In this document: positions 46,693 through 58,172 of the stretch, in pieces | How the letters are laid out: each line of letters opens with the position of its first letter | How positions within the stretch are numbered: position 1 is the stretch's first letter | NCBI GenBank assembly: GCA_021521415.1 | Contig: JAIQDT010002830.1 | Location: 248,001-312,000 of the forward strand | Direction of reading: 5' to 3' | Length of the DNA: 64,000 bases | Origin: Bidens hawaiensis | Taxonomy: Eukaryota > Streptophyta > Magnoliopsida > Asterales > Asteraceae | Program-made: the position numbers and the translations under genes | The notes under the pieces: generated by a model | What the model was told of the DNA's origin: nothing | The model's database searches: none | The model's input: only the letters and a program-made list of their open reading frames with translations

Positions 46693-47890
46693 TGATGTGT
46701 GGGTAAAAGTACATGCGTTAAGTGTTTTATATTGTGTGTCTTACTTGTTTATATGTATCGAACAAAAATACTTTGATAGGTTTTATGTTTACAGGTGTGC
46801 GGATCTTAACGGAACTTAAAGAAGCTTACTTGGAGCAATCATGTGGAGTGAAAATGAAAGTAATGATATATGAGATGATAGATAATTGAAATCCGAATAT
46901 GTGGCCGCAAACGGGGAGGAAAATGGAGTTGAAACGAAGATTCTATGAAGAAAACAGTTTTGGCCTAGCAGGACCGTAAGGCAGTGGGTGCAGACCGTAA
47001 ACTACGGTCTGAACATAAGCTACGGTGGCCGGTCAGACCGTAGCTTACGGTCTGGTATAACGAAAAAAGGGATTTTGGTGATTTTCTTCTATATTTAAGT
47101 CCCGAAAACCCTAAGATCGATTCTAGTCAATAATAATCAGTTTTGGGACTTCTTGGAGGCTATCTTACACCACCATAACACATCCTCATCGCAAGATTGA
47201 TCCATGAACATCTTCTCCAACATCATAATCAAGAACATGAAGATCAAGATGCAAGGCTAAAGGCTTCATAACCATCTCCGGGTGTAGGGTTGAGTTGCTT
47301 GTTAGGTTTTGTTTATTCTATACCTTGACTTTGGATTTGCAATTGATTAATCATTCGATTAATCAATTCTTTGTGTTTGCTTTTGGGCTTAAACGGTTTT
47401 AATTAATTGATTACTTAATATTTTATCAGTTAATTAATTTGTGGTCATCAACAATTAGGATTAAGTTCTTTCGTCATTGACCCGTTTATCGTTAACCACA
47501 CTATTGATTTTGTGTTTCAACAAGTAAAACAGATTATCAAATAGATTTTCATTTAACTTTGTCAATTTTTCGGATTCAGTTCTTACGATCAACACAGTCA
47601 ATCGTTAAGTCTTTTGATTTACATATTTTATAAGAAACCGTCCAAAGAAGTTATCAATTCCATAACTTGTTGCAAAACCCTAACCCTGGAGTTTGGTTAT
47701 TTTCACATATTGTTTACAAACTACTCTTTTAAACCGCTTGACATCGTTTGTCCACTTTAAGTTTTTTTACAATAAAATTTGAGTTCCACTTTCACTTTCC
47801 ACTGATTCCCTGTGGATTCGACACCTTACTTTCCCTAGCTAGTAAAGGTATTTTCATAAGTATTTTTGATTGACCTTTCGACATCGATCA
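46693..47890 (+). repeat. Athila-like 5' LTR (1,198 bp)
   Basis: TGATGTGTGGG...CGATCA. TATA box TATATTTAAG at 47090-47099. Two 21 bp palindromes (CAGACCGTA-3 nt-TACGGTCTG) at 46991-47011 and 47034-47054 lie upstream of it. Confidence 0.95.
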
Positions 47891-47893
47891 AAA

Positions 47894-47911
47894 TGGCGCC
47901 GTTGCCGGGGA
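47894..47911 (+). other. Athila-like primer binding site (Asp tRNA type)
   Basis: TGGCGCCGTTGCCGGGGA, three bases after the LTR. This is the classical Athila primer sequence. Confidence 0.92.
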
Positions 47912-48020
47912 ATCAACACGCAAAGTGCTAGTTTAGCTTAGTTTAATTTTTGTTTTTAATTGTTTCTTCGTTGATTTTACTCTTGGTATTTGTGTGTCTT
48001 ATGTGTGTAGGTAACTCAAG

Positions 48021-49388
48021 ATGAGGTGGATTTGGGTCTATGACCCATATGAAGGATATAAGGCCGTGGAGGATGATGACTCGTACTGTACACATTCATA
48101 TCATGGCCCACCTTCACCAAAATCTCAAGGCTTCTACGAGTCAGATAACCAAAGGAGCTTCAACCAACAGGGTCGCAACATGCGGTACCAAAATTATTCA
48201 TCACCTCAATCTGATTATAAGGGTTATTTTGGGTCAACAACAGGTAACCATGAAAACTCGTATCAAAGCAGTTCTCAATCTCAAAAGAGAATTAATTGTT
48301 ACCAGTTTGAGGATGATTCGGAGTATGATAGTGAAGGGTCCAACACGCCAACTTTTGTAAGTTATCAAGAGGAGGATAACTACTACTACCATGAACATCC
48401 TCAACCAATATAAGAGGAAGTCCCTCAACATTATAATCATGGTGGTACACATCAAAGAATTTATCAACAAGATCAAGAAGATTCTTCAGGTAACAAAGAT
48501 GTGTCTTGGAAAGACGTTATGGATTTTCTGAAGAAGATGAAGAGAGATCAAGAAGCTCACAATCATGCTTTAAATAAGAGGTTAGAACTCCAGGAAACGT
48601 TTAATGCTACTCAAGATAAACTGGTGAGTCAACTATTAGAAGAGGTGGCTCAAATTGAACGAGAACAAGAAAATTTGGTTAGTGGTGCCATGGTGGATGA
48701 TGAAGTGATAGATGAGCTTCAGGGGATTTCAGAGCATGAAGTGGAGGAAGAGGTTGTGGAAATTAATACCACACAAACTCTTTCAATCATTAAAGAGTTA
48801 AAAAGTACAATGGTTATGATTGAAGATGATAATATAGAGGGAGAGAGTTCAAATTTTTTAGGTCATGAAGTTGAAAGTTTAGACCCGGTTGAAGACATAA
48901 CAACCTTTGAAAGACCGGTGATTTAATTAAACTATGTGAATCCTAATTGTTCTCCCATACTAGTCACATTGATAAATGAAGTTGGGGGAAATAGTGAAAG
49001 GTCAAGAAAAAGAAAGGCGAGTCTTGAAGACCTTGAGCAAAATTTGATGAAATGGCCTTGTATTCGGTATACACGAGTATTAACCATGAGAACTAAAGTG
49101 TGGGTCCGACATGTCACTTACCGAGCTTACAGGGGAAAATCGGTGGGAAAATGCTCGGTTCGGCCCCGATCAATATTTGATGTTTTAAAGATAAGAAACA
49201 GTGTGTGGGCTAGGCGTGTTCATTACCGAGCATATGTTGGAAATTCTGAAGGTAAATTTTCATTCACATCGACCCGTTATTGTTTATCAGATATCTTGAA
49301 CATAAAGGAAGAAGCGGAGCCGAGGTGCGTCAACTACCGAGCTTTTACAGGGAATTCGGTAGGGAAGTGTCCGCTTAGACCACCGTAA
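48021..49388 (+). pseudogene. Gag-position reading frame of the Athila-like element, unknown product
   Basis: One frame of 456 codons from ATG 48021 to TAA 49386-49388, broken only by TAA at 48411-48413 and 48924-48926; no frameshift. The first third is Tyr/Ser/Gln/Asp-rich (MRWIWVYDPYEGYKAVEDDD; YHGPPSPKSQGFYESDNQRS). The middle third is a likely coiled coil (DVMDFLKKMKRDQEAHNHAL; KLVSQLLEEVAQIEREQENL), then acidic. The last third is basic and has three spaced copies of a YRAYxGxSxGK motif at about 49119, 49224 and 49329. I do not recognise a standard Gag core or zinc knuckle. It may be the remnant of an Athila accessory or envelope-region gene, or a new fusion. Confidence 0.6.
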
Positions 49389-51146
49389 ACGTCATACCAG
49401 GTAACGGTCTGGTTGGAGACCTTAACAAAAACTTAGCGCTAACTGGGAGGCAACCCGGATTTTATTTTCAATTTTTGTTTTATTTTAGTTTTTTGTAGTT
49501 TGTTTAACTGTTATATTTCAAGCGTGCCATTGTAGAAAAAGTCAAGTGTGGGGATACCACACATGGAAAAGTCGGAGTTTGCAATGTTTTGGTAAAGAAT
49601 CATCTTAACAAGAGTTGCAGCTTCCCAAGGTGCGTTCATACTTTGCTACGGTTGATTCAGGTACGTGTATAGTTTTGTTGTATCCGCACTTTGTGGGTGT
49701 AGTTCACTACAAACCCACACGAGACCTTACTCGTCCACCCGGGCTACCGGGGGGTTTAAAGGGCTTGTTGCATATGCTAAATGCAATCATGATTCCTACG
49801 AAAGTGAGTTAGGTCTTTAAACATTTTTACTCGTTTAACAAATTTAATTATGAAATTTATTTAACTCGGCTTGGTAATTATAATCAACAGTTTTGCAAAC
49901 AGTTTAAAAGGCATATTCTAATATTGTGAGAAACTTGCTTCTACACGTGTGAGAGTTTGCATATATTGTTGAGTGAGTTGAGGAGACAGGTTCATATGGA
50001 GCAAGCACGAGTTCACACGAGTTACCTATATCAGGTTATTTCATTTTCATAATTTTCTTTGTTTTATTAGTTGCGTTGTTAAAAGTGTAATTGTATAATT
50101 TGATATTCCCATCACATTAAGCCCGGTTTTAAAATTAATAAGAATTAAATTTTAACCCCATCCTCGTTAATGTTCTTCTAAAAGTTATATTTTTAAACAT
50201 TGTGGACAATGTCAACCTCAAGTGTGGGGATGGGGAAAATTTAAATGTTTGGCCTTAGAGTACCTTGATTGTGCGCAAAAGCCGGAATTGTAACTTGTTA
50301 ATTGCTAGTATTAATGCCAATTAGAGGTCTTTGGTCATTGTCAGTTTTTAAGCTTCTCAAAATTCTTCCCATGCAAATGTTTTTCAAAAATTAGACAATT
50401 AAAATGAACCGTTTAGATGGGGATCACGAGTCATGGGGACAGGTACACATGTTTCATGCCGGCAGCCTAATTCCTCCGATACGTGTTTAAGATTTGCCTT
50501 ATATATATAATACACATATAATATATAGTATATACACATGTCATTTGGGTGCCATTATCGAGAGTAACCGGTATGTCCATGATATCTAGAACTTGGTTGT
50601 CTCATGCATTTCGAGATCTTAATACCACCACCTGTTTGGAGAAATAAGACTGTAGAAAACCTACTTTATATTGGCCTTACATATAAAAATAAAAAATAAA
50701 ATAATACTCCCTACCCTACATTATCCCTTAGGAGCCAAGTTTGTGCCTTTTCCCTTTCGTTTGTTTAAACCTACATTACAAGCCGTGTTAGCCTTGGCCT
50801 TTTTTTAACCCTGTGGATGAAACTTGGTATGTTAAGAGTTGTATTTAAGTTGTTTGTCGAGCATAGTACACAATGTACGTATGTCTCGGGTCAGTTGTTT
50901 GTGTATATTAATGTTAGTATTTTTTTAAAAAAATGAAAAAAAAATCAAAGAAAAACTCAAAAATAGTTCGTGTTTAAAGTCGTTATTGGTTGTGAATAAT
51001 AGTTAGTGAGTTTGTTTGTTCGTTTGTTTGTTGGTGTCAATAAATTGGGTTTCTTCCACCATAAGTCACTAAATAAATCCACTTCCACACCCTAACCTAA
51101 GCCACAACAAAACCTTTAGTTCTTTTCTCTATGCAACCGGTGGGTA
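49389..51146 (+). other. Athila-like element non-coding region
   Basis: It contains the GGGAGGCAACCC block and two extra copies of the polypurine-like AAGTGTGGGGAT (about 49543-49555 and 50219-50231). No gene recognised. Confidence 0.7.
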
Positions 51147-51276
51147 ATGGGTGGAGATATGACTTGCTCCAAAGCTTATTACATTGTGTTCATACTTGGT
51201 ATTGAGGACGGAGAGATACTAGCACATTTTTTGTTGGTCCAGATATTAAACCGAGAGGAGAGATGTTATATTATGA

Positions 51277-51375
51277 GGGGTATGAACATGTGTGCCTTAA
51301 CCGGAAACAAAGTACACTCATTTGGGCGGGGTATGAACATGTGTGCCTTAACCGGAAACAAAGTAAACTCGTGGG
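51277..51375 (+). repeat. 51 bp tandem duplication
   Basis: Two copies starting GGGGTATGAACATGTGTGCC at 51277 and 51328. The period is 51 bp, so an open frame across it repeats GMNMCALTGNKV. Confidence 0.92.
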
Positions 51376-51512
51376 TTATCAACCTTGACGGTGTCAGTTC
51401 TTGGGAGTTGGGTATGACCTTATACCTCGCTAGTATTAATACTAATAATTGATGAACCGTCGATCGAGGTGTATGTGTTGCATGAGAGTTTGCTTGAGGG
51501 CAAGCAAATGAT

Positions 51513-51525
51513 AAGTGTGGGGATG
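51513..51525 (+). other. Athila-like polypurine tract
   Basis: AAGTGTGGGGATG directly before the 3' LTR. Confidence 0.85.
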
Positions 51526-52701
51526 TGATGTGTGGGTAAAAGTACATGCTTTAAGTGTTTTATATTGTGTGTCTTACTTGTTTATATGTATCAAACACAA
51601 ATACTTTGATAGGCTTTATGTTTACAGGTGTGCAGAGCTTAATGGAGCTTAAAGAAGCTAACTTGGAGCATTCATGATGGAGTGAAAATGAACGTAATGA
51701 TATATGAGATGATATAGAATTGAAATACGAAGACGTGGCCGCAAACGGGGAGAAAAACGGAGTTGAAACGAAGATTCTATGAAGAAAACAGTTTTGTCCT
51801 AGCAGGACCGTAAGGCAGTGGGTGCAGACCGTAAGCTACGGTGGCCATACCGTAGCTTACGGTCTAGTCTGGCGAAAAAAGGGATTTTGGTGATTTTCTT
51901 CTATATTTAAGGCCCAAAAACCCTAAGATCGATTCTAGTCAATAATAATCAGTTTTGGGACTTCTTGTAGGCTATCTTATACCACCATAACACATCCTAA
52001 TCACAAGATTGATCCATGAACATCTTCTCCAACATCATAATCAAGAACATGAAGATCAAAATGCAAGGCTAAAGGCTTCATAACCATCTCTGGGTGTAGG
52101 GTTGAGTTGCTTGTTAGGTTTTGTTTATTCTATACCTTGACATTGGATTTGTAATTGATTAATCATTCGATTAATCAATTCTTTGTGTTTGCTTTTGTGC
52201 TTAAACAGTTTTAATTAATTGATTACTTAATCTTTTATCAGCTAATTGATTTGTGGTCATCAACAATTAGGATTAAGTTCTTTCGATATTGACCCGTTTA
52301 TCGTTAACCATATTATTGATTTTGTGTTTCAACAAGTAAAACCGATTATCAAATAGATTTTCATTTAACTTTGTAAATTGTTCGGATTCAGTTCTGACGA
52401 TCAACACAGTCAATCCTTAAGTCTTTTGATTTACATATTTTATAAGAAACCATCCAAAGAAGTTATCAATTCCTTAACTTGTTGCAAAACCCGAACCCTA
52501 GAGTTTGGTTATTTTCACATAATTGTTTACAAACTACTCTTTTAAACCACTTGACATTGTTTGTCCACTTTAATTATTTTTACAATAAAATTTGAGTTTC
52601 ACTTGCACTTTCCACTGATTCCCTGTGAATTCGACACCTTACTTGCCCTAGCTAGTAAAGGTATTTTTATAAGTATTTTTGATTGCTTTCGACATCGATC
52701 A
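51526..52701 (+). repeat. Athila-like 3' LTR (1,176 bp)
   Basis: Partner of 46693-47890. The palindromic region is rearranged to a perfect 17 bp inverted repeat with a 6 nt loop (51826-51842 and 51849-51865). Confidence 0.95.
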
Positions 52702-53879
52702 GTTTATAAAATAAAAGTTTTAACAAATACAATTATAATAAATGTATTAGATGTGTTTTTTATCAATCCTATTAATGAGTGTTCGTTAATATTTAAAATA
52801 AATATTTAAATCAAGCATTTGTATATAAAATATCAAATTATGATTATTTGTTTAAGTATTTTATTTGTATATTGTTTATACTATATAAATCTAAATCTTG
52901 ATAAATAAAAGTGATTTTTTCAAATAATAATGAATTAAATATGTGTTTTCACAAAAAAACCCGATCATCATCAAATCCTGAATCCTTATCAAGTTATATA
53001 ATCCGTCTATAATTCGTATTTATTTCCTCTATCATTCTTAACTAGGGTTTCTCGTTGATAATTCTCGAAGAGCGTGACGTTTCGTTTTTCTTATCAAATC
53101 ATTTACCCCTTTTTGCTAATTTGATAAGGTGAGTAACTCATTCCCCTTTTTACTTGTTTTCAAGTATATTGGGGACATATGTGTATCGTATCGTATTTAC
53201 GTATTATCTAGTATTCACATTAGCAAACTGTTTAATCTTTTGTGCATATCAATTAAATGCCTAATTTTCTACATGTCTAATTGTTTATTTGATCGAATTA
53301 GGAGAGGTCCATCATATTCACAATAATAGTATGATCATATGACCGTCGTAGTAGCCAAAGCCCAATTCGCAAGGCAATGGTTTTACCGGCACACTTAATA
53401 GCTCAATGTCTTTATTGTTTATCTCACAAAGGATAGTTTTGCACTTTTGTATTATATCATATTTAAATTTTGCTGATACTTTTTACTCACTCAACCTTGT
53501 GTTGACAAACCTACTTTATTTTATACACATATGCAGGTTTTCGTTTGACTTGATTGCCAAGATGAAGACTTAGTGATGATTTGAAGTTAAAAGAAATTAT
53601 CAAGACTTAATTTGAATTTGAATTTATTTTATTTTTATTTTAAAGATGATGTACTTTGGTTGATTGGAATATTTGGATTATTTAAATTAATAAATAGATA
53701 TTGTTACCTTTAATATTGCAAGATAGTACGTTGTGAGCTGTAAGCAATCAGTTCACTCGCTGACATTTCTGCCTTAGGTTAGGCTGTGAAATTTATGAAC
53801 ACTCATTCTGTTTCATACTTTTGTTGACTATATAATCCGTTGAACTTTAATGTGAATGGTGGTTTAAAAATAGAATCAA

Positions 53880-54370
53880 AATTAAAAAAACTTTAAAATA
53901 TGAAATCAAAACGAAACCAAAAACAACAAAAAAAAAATTAAACTTGCCCGAAACAAAAAATCCGATAAACCAAAATTGAACTAAAACGAAACTAAAAACT
54001 GAATAACCTTAGACCGAGCTGAAATGAAAATTTGAAACCAAGAACCAAAAACCTTAAACGAATCCAAAAATCTGAAATAAAACCAAGAATTGAAAATATT
54101 GAACCGAAAATAAAAAAAACATAAATCAATAACTGTGAAAACTTTAACCGAAGCGAACAAAAGAATAGAAACTATCCGAACAAACCATAACGAAACTAAA
54201 ACCTGAAATCGAACAAAAAAACATAATTCAAAAAAAGTAAATTTTTTTAAAGAAACGAACCAAAAAACCAAAAAATCGAAATAAACCGTAACGAAACTAA
54301 AACCTGAAAACCAACTATATTGAAAAACCGAAGTGAAACGAAACTAAACATCCGAAACCAAACCGAAACT
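53880..54370. repeat. A/C-rich degenerate repeat (ACCGAAACGAAACT-like)
   Basis: About 490 bp in which the plus strand is A- and C-rich and T-poor, with many variants of AACCGAAA, CGAAACTAAAA and ACCAAAAACC. The open frame on the other strand (54271-53981) is an artefact of this composition. Confidence 0.85.
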
Positions 54371-54743
54371 CATTATATATGATCTTTGAGAGTAAGATAA
54401 TAAATGAGCACTCGTCAATTTGTAGGCTTTGTTATTGGTCGGCTTTTGAGTCACCATGGTTATTAAAGTAATTTCTTTTCCGATTCTGCTTGTTAGCAGC
54501 ATATCAACATGTGTTTGGTTTCTTATGCTTTAAATATTTAGATTTGTGTTTGTTACATTTTGAACTTTAACATTAGTCTCTTATTTAATTTAGTATAATT
54601 ATTAGTATATTTTAGGTTTGTTGATATATATTTAGAATAACTAATAAAATGGCTTTTGTGCTTCATGCATTAGGTAAATCTCTAAGTGCGCCCATATTAA
54701 CCCATTTTTTAAGCTAATAATCTTGTATTCTTAATCAAATGTT

Positions 54744-54978
54744 GAAAAGTAATAGGTTTAGTTTGTGTCACAACAGACTGCTTTAAAAAGCTATCGGTTT
54801 GCTTTGTGTTAAAACCAGACATTATAAGAAGGTATACGCTTGGTTTTTGTCTAAGACGGGCGGTTTTAAAAGGTATCAGTTTGGTTCGTGGCAAAACAGG
54901 ATGTTATAAAAAGTTATCCGTTTTGTCTACATCAAAATGGATCTATAAAAGTTATCGTTTTAAAAGTTATTGAGTTTT
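54744..54978. repeat. Degenerate tandem repeat, about 42 bp unit
   Basis: Five to six diverged units with the pattern AAAAGGTATCRGTTTGGTTT, then GTGTCAAAACAGAC and a TTTAT-like end. The first unit begins near AAAAGTAATAGG and the last fades at AAAAGTTATCG. Confidence 0.7.
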
Positions 54979-56560
54979 TTGTGATGTATGTTTTAATTAA
55001 TGTTGGTATATTAGAATACAACAGAGAAATGATATTATGTTTTTTGATCCTTTATTGTAAAAAAAGTTCTCGTAAACCGGGTTAAGTTTGACCCATTTAC
55101 GAAACACAAAGACGACCATGTTTACGGTTAAATTTGAGCCAACAATAATTAAACTCAATTTTATTTTTATTTATATGAGTGTACATAACGCCATAACTTA
55201 ATATTGTATTTCAAAGTTTGTTTGGACTTTGGCCTACTTCATTGATAATTTGCTTTCACAATTTGAACTATTCTGTAGAAGCTTATGATATGGAAGTTGG
55301 TCAACAAATGCATGTTGGTACTCGGTGGTGACTATGAAGTTGATATGGAGATTGATCAAGTAAATGTATGCAACTCATGCTCAATTTGGATTTTGGATGC
55401 TTCAAAGTATAAGTATGCACTTGGTTGCAAAATTCGTTTGGATATGTCTGTTCACACATTATTCTTAGCTTCATGTACATATCTGTTTGGTTTAATACTT
55501 TGTTGCTTTAATTATATGACTGTAATTATATAACATATAATAATTATATAAAAGTGAAACTGGAGATTTAGTTTCACTTTAGTTTAAGGACCGATGCGGG
55601 ATTCTAGATCTATTGTTAAAGACAATAATTATCTTCTGGCTTTAATTCTCAGTCACGTGGGACTAAAATATTTGAGAACTCAAAATTTACCAATACTAAT
55701 AAAATAAAATAATTTTAATACATGGCATTCTGAGGTTGATTCTCACTATCAAATTCTCGCCAAAATCACTTCTCATCTATTGATAAAAAAGAAAAAAATA
55801 TGGGTTCTAATTATAGTATTGATTATAAATTCAGTATACCGTATTAATTGGTCAATCTTCATTGATTGAATTATTAATGCCATAAATTATATTTTAAACA
55901 TACTTAATATAAAATAAATATTAATATAACAATTATGTGTCATAAATATATTTTCTTTAAAATTGAAATGTATATATAAAAGAACCTATGTTTAAAGAAT
56001 ACATTAATATTCAATTTTTGAGACATCTTCATATTGAAGAAAACTATAATGATTTTTTTTTATTTTTTTACAAATATTCAGTCTTAAATATCATAGACAA
56101 ATTTGCTATTTTTATATTTATTATAAGAATATTGTGATAGTTGAACAACTGTGTGTTATAAGGACAACATGATAAAGATGTTCAAAAAGGAAAATTTGGT
56201 ATATTTTTTGTCTATGGCTGTGTATGGAATGTAAAACAATTTTGTGAAAGACTTTAGCTACATCTTACACAACGAAAGACCTCATTATTTATTAGTTGCT
56301 TCCAATGGAATTGCTTCATTATTGTATACCGATGGTAGAACAATAAATTCTCGATTTAAAATTAAAATATATTTAATGATATAAAACGACTATATTTGTA
56401 ATACATTTTTTACATAATATAAAGAAAGTTGATTAACTTTTTTTTATTTGTATTAAATTATTCATTATAATTTATACATTAACTTATTCCGTATACATGG
56501 ATTTCTAAAGCTAGTACTTTTAATATTGTAAAATGAATACATGATGGCTAGCTAAGAGGT
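54979..56560. other. AT-rich DNA without recognised gene
   Basis: It includes an 82-codon open frame at 55285-55533 that I do not recognise and a perfect 10 bp inverted repeat (AAAGTGAAAC...GTTTCACTTT) at about 55551-55580. Otherwise no support for genes. Confidence 0.6.
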
Positions 56561-56983
56561 GGGGTGGTTCATTGTGATAGTCAATATTTTTAAACCCGGA
56601 CCGGACCGGACCGGACCGACCGGTCGGACTAGGACCCTGTGCCATTAACGGTCCAGTTGATGTGTTTAGACTGTTTTCATAAAACCCGGCCGGTTCTTGC
56701 AATTCTCGGTTGACTCGGAACCGGCGAACCGTGGTCAGACCGACCATTTTGAAAAATACGAATTTTTGTTTTTTTTCCTCAAAACCAACACTAGAATCGA
56801 AGCAGATTACCAATCCATCTTTCTCCAAAGCCAACTTTGAACCAGCCTTTCTATAAATCTATGAAACAAGTATGTATTTACATTTAGATGGAATACTTGA
56901 TAGAAGAAAGATAGAGTTGAAATAGATAAAAGATGAAGAAACATAGAGAGGAAAGAAAATGAGAAGCCTCTACAAATGAACTC

Positions 56984-57793
56984 TGAAGAAACACATATCC
57001 GATCCCCTTAACGGGTCCTGGATCCAATGAGTCCACAGGGATAGGTCAAACACAACAACCAACGATATGGGCACAACCTCTAGAAGTCCAGTGATAGAAA
57101 CCTGCAAAACAAATACCGTGAGCTCGTTATGGGAATGACAAGAGGGGGGTTCTTTTTGTAACCACCCTCCAGCGTGAGAATAAGTACAGTTCTGATGGCG
57201 AGAAAGTACTTAAGTATTTAGAGTAGATAGTGGGGAGTGAATGTGCTACCTCATGGAGATTGTGAAGTATTTATAGCCGAAGAGTGTGAGAATGTGATTG
57301 GGCCAGCTGTCTCTATCCAGAAGATGCTCTCGTAACCGTCTGGACACGTGCCCTCATGTGATAGGTTGAGCTATACGTAGCATGTGCATGGTTATAACAA
57401 CCTGGACACGTGTCTCTCTATGATAGGACGAGATATATTTGGCCTTGTGCACGGTTATAACGACCTGGCCAGCTGTCCTCTATTCATTAGCTGACGGGTC
57501 ACGTATTCTCCAAGAAAGGATCTTGGTAAATCTTCTAGAAGGTAATTAGTTAATTACAGCTGTCCTATGACATTTCCTTCTGGTCATTTTAGCGGGTGGG
57601 GACACTACCCTGCGGATGACTTCTGAGGGTGTCTGGATGCTTCCGCATATAGTCTCTAGGACGTATTCTTATTCTTCCTTTATTGAGTCATGTGGGTGAT
57701 CCATTTGTCCCGTGGGTGACATATGCGGAGTTTACCGTTGACCCGCAGGTGACTTTAAGGGTATTTGGGTCTTTTTAGTACCCTACCTCTATT
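56984..57793 (-). repeat. Tat derivative 3' LTR (about 810 bp)
   Basis: Plus-strand start TGAAGAAACAC, end TACCCTACCTCTATT (the end base is uncertain by one or two). Partner of 59642-60448. Confidence 0.9.
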
Positions 57794-58172
57794 AGTCCCC
57801 CCAGTCCATTGTTTCTTCTGCGTGAAGCTTTTATCCGGGTGAAATTTTGGACTTAAGATATTGTTTTGGGGATTTTGAAATTTGCAAGTTGTGGTAGAGA
57901 TGTTTTTTGTTGGTGTGGGTAACGATGATAAAGTACGAAAGGACATTCTGCTGGCTGTCATACAGTTTATGTGACGTCTATGCCGGCTATCTCTGTACCC
58001 TACTATTTACTTTTCCCCTTTTTCGTTTTTCCCGCATGACGTGGCGTTGTTCCATTGGATCTACTATTTCTCTTTCCACTGATCGTATCCCATCGCATTA
58101 TTGCGATGAGTATAAATAGTGACAGTTATCTTCTTTTTGAAGTTTTATCGCTTTTGATTTCTCATTTCTTCT

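Larger units (their letters stand above)
46693..52701 (+). mobile_element. Athila-derived non-autonomous gypsy element, 6.0 kb
   Basis: Direct LTRs 46693-47890 and 51526-52701, with target duplication GTTTA at 46688-46692 and 52702-52706. Primer site TGGCGCCGTTGCCGGGGA at 47894 and polypurine tract AAGTGTGGGGATG at 51513-51525 are those of Athila elements. The 3.6 kb internal region holds one interrupted reading frame of unknown type and no protease, RT or integrase. The Athila-style GCGCTAACTGGGAGGCAACC block is at about 49434. The LTRs are close but differ by small indels. Confidence 0.9.
46461..53869 (+). repeat. 1.4 kb interspersed repeat, copy 2, split by an Athila-like element
   Basis: The left part is 46461-46692 and the right part 52702-53869; together they match 23530-24950. 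The B-box-like GGTTCGAGCCC is at 46501-46511. The LTR-type end is decayed here (GGCTGTGAA about 53781-53789), and similarity continues to GGTTTAAAA at 53869. Confidence 0.65.

Noticed and set aside
53981..54271. Phe/Leu-rich 96-codon frame resembling a membrane protein
   Set aside because: Produced by the A/C-rich low-complexity block read on the other strand.
55285..55533. 82-codon frame in plain AT-rich DNA
   Set aside because: No homology recognised, no promoter or splice context, and length within chance expectation.
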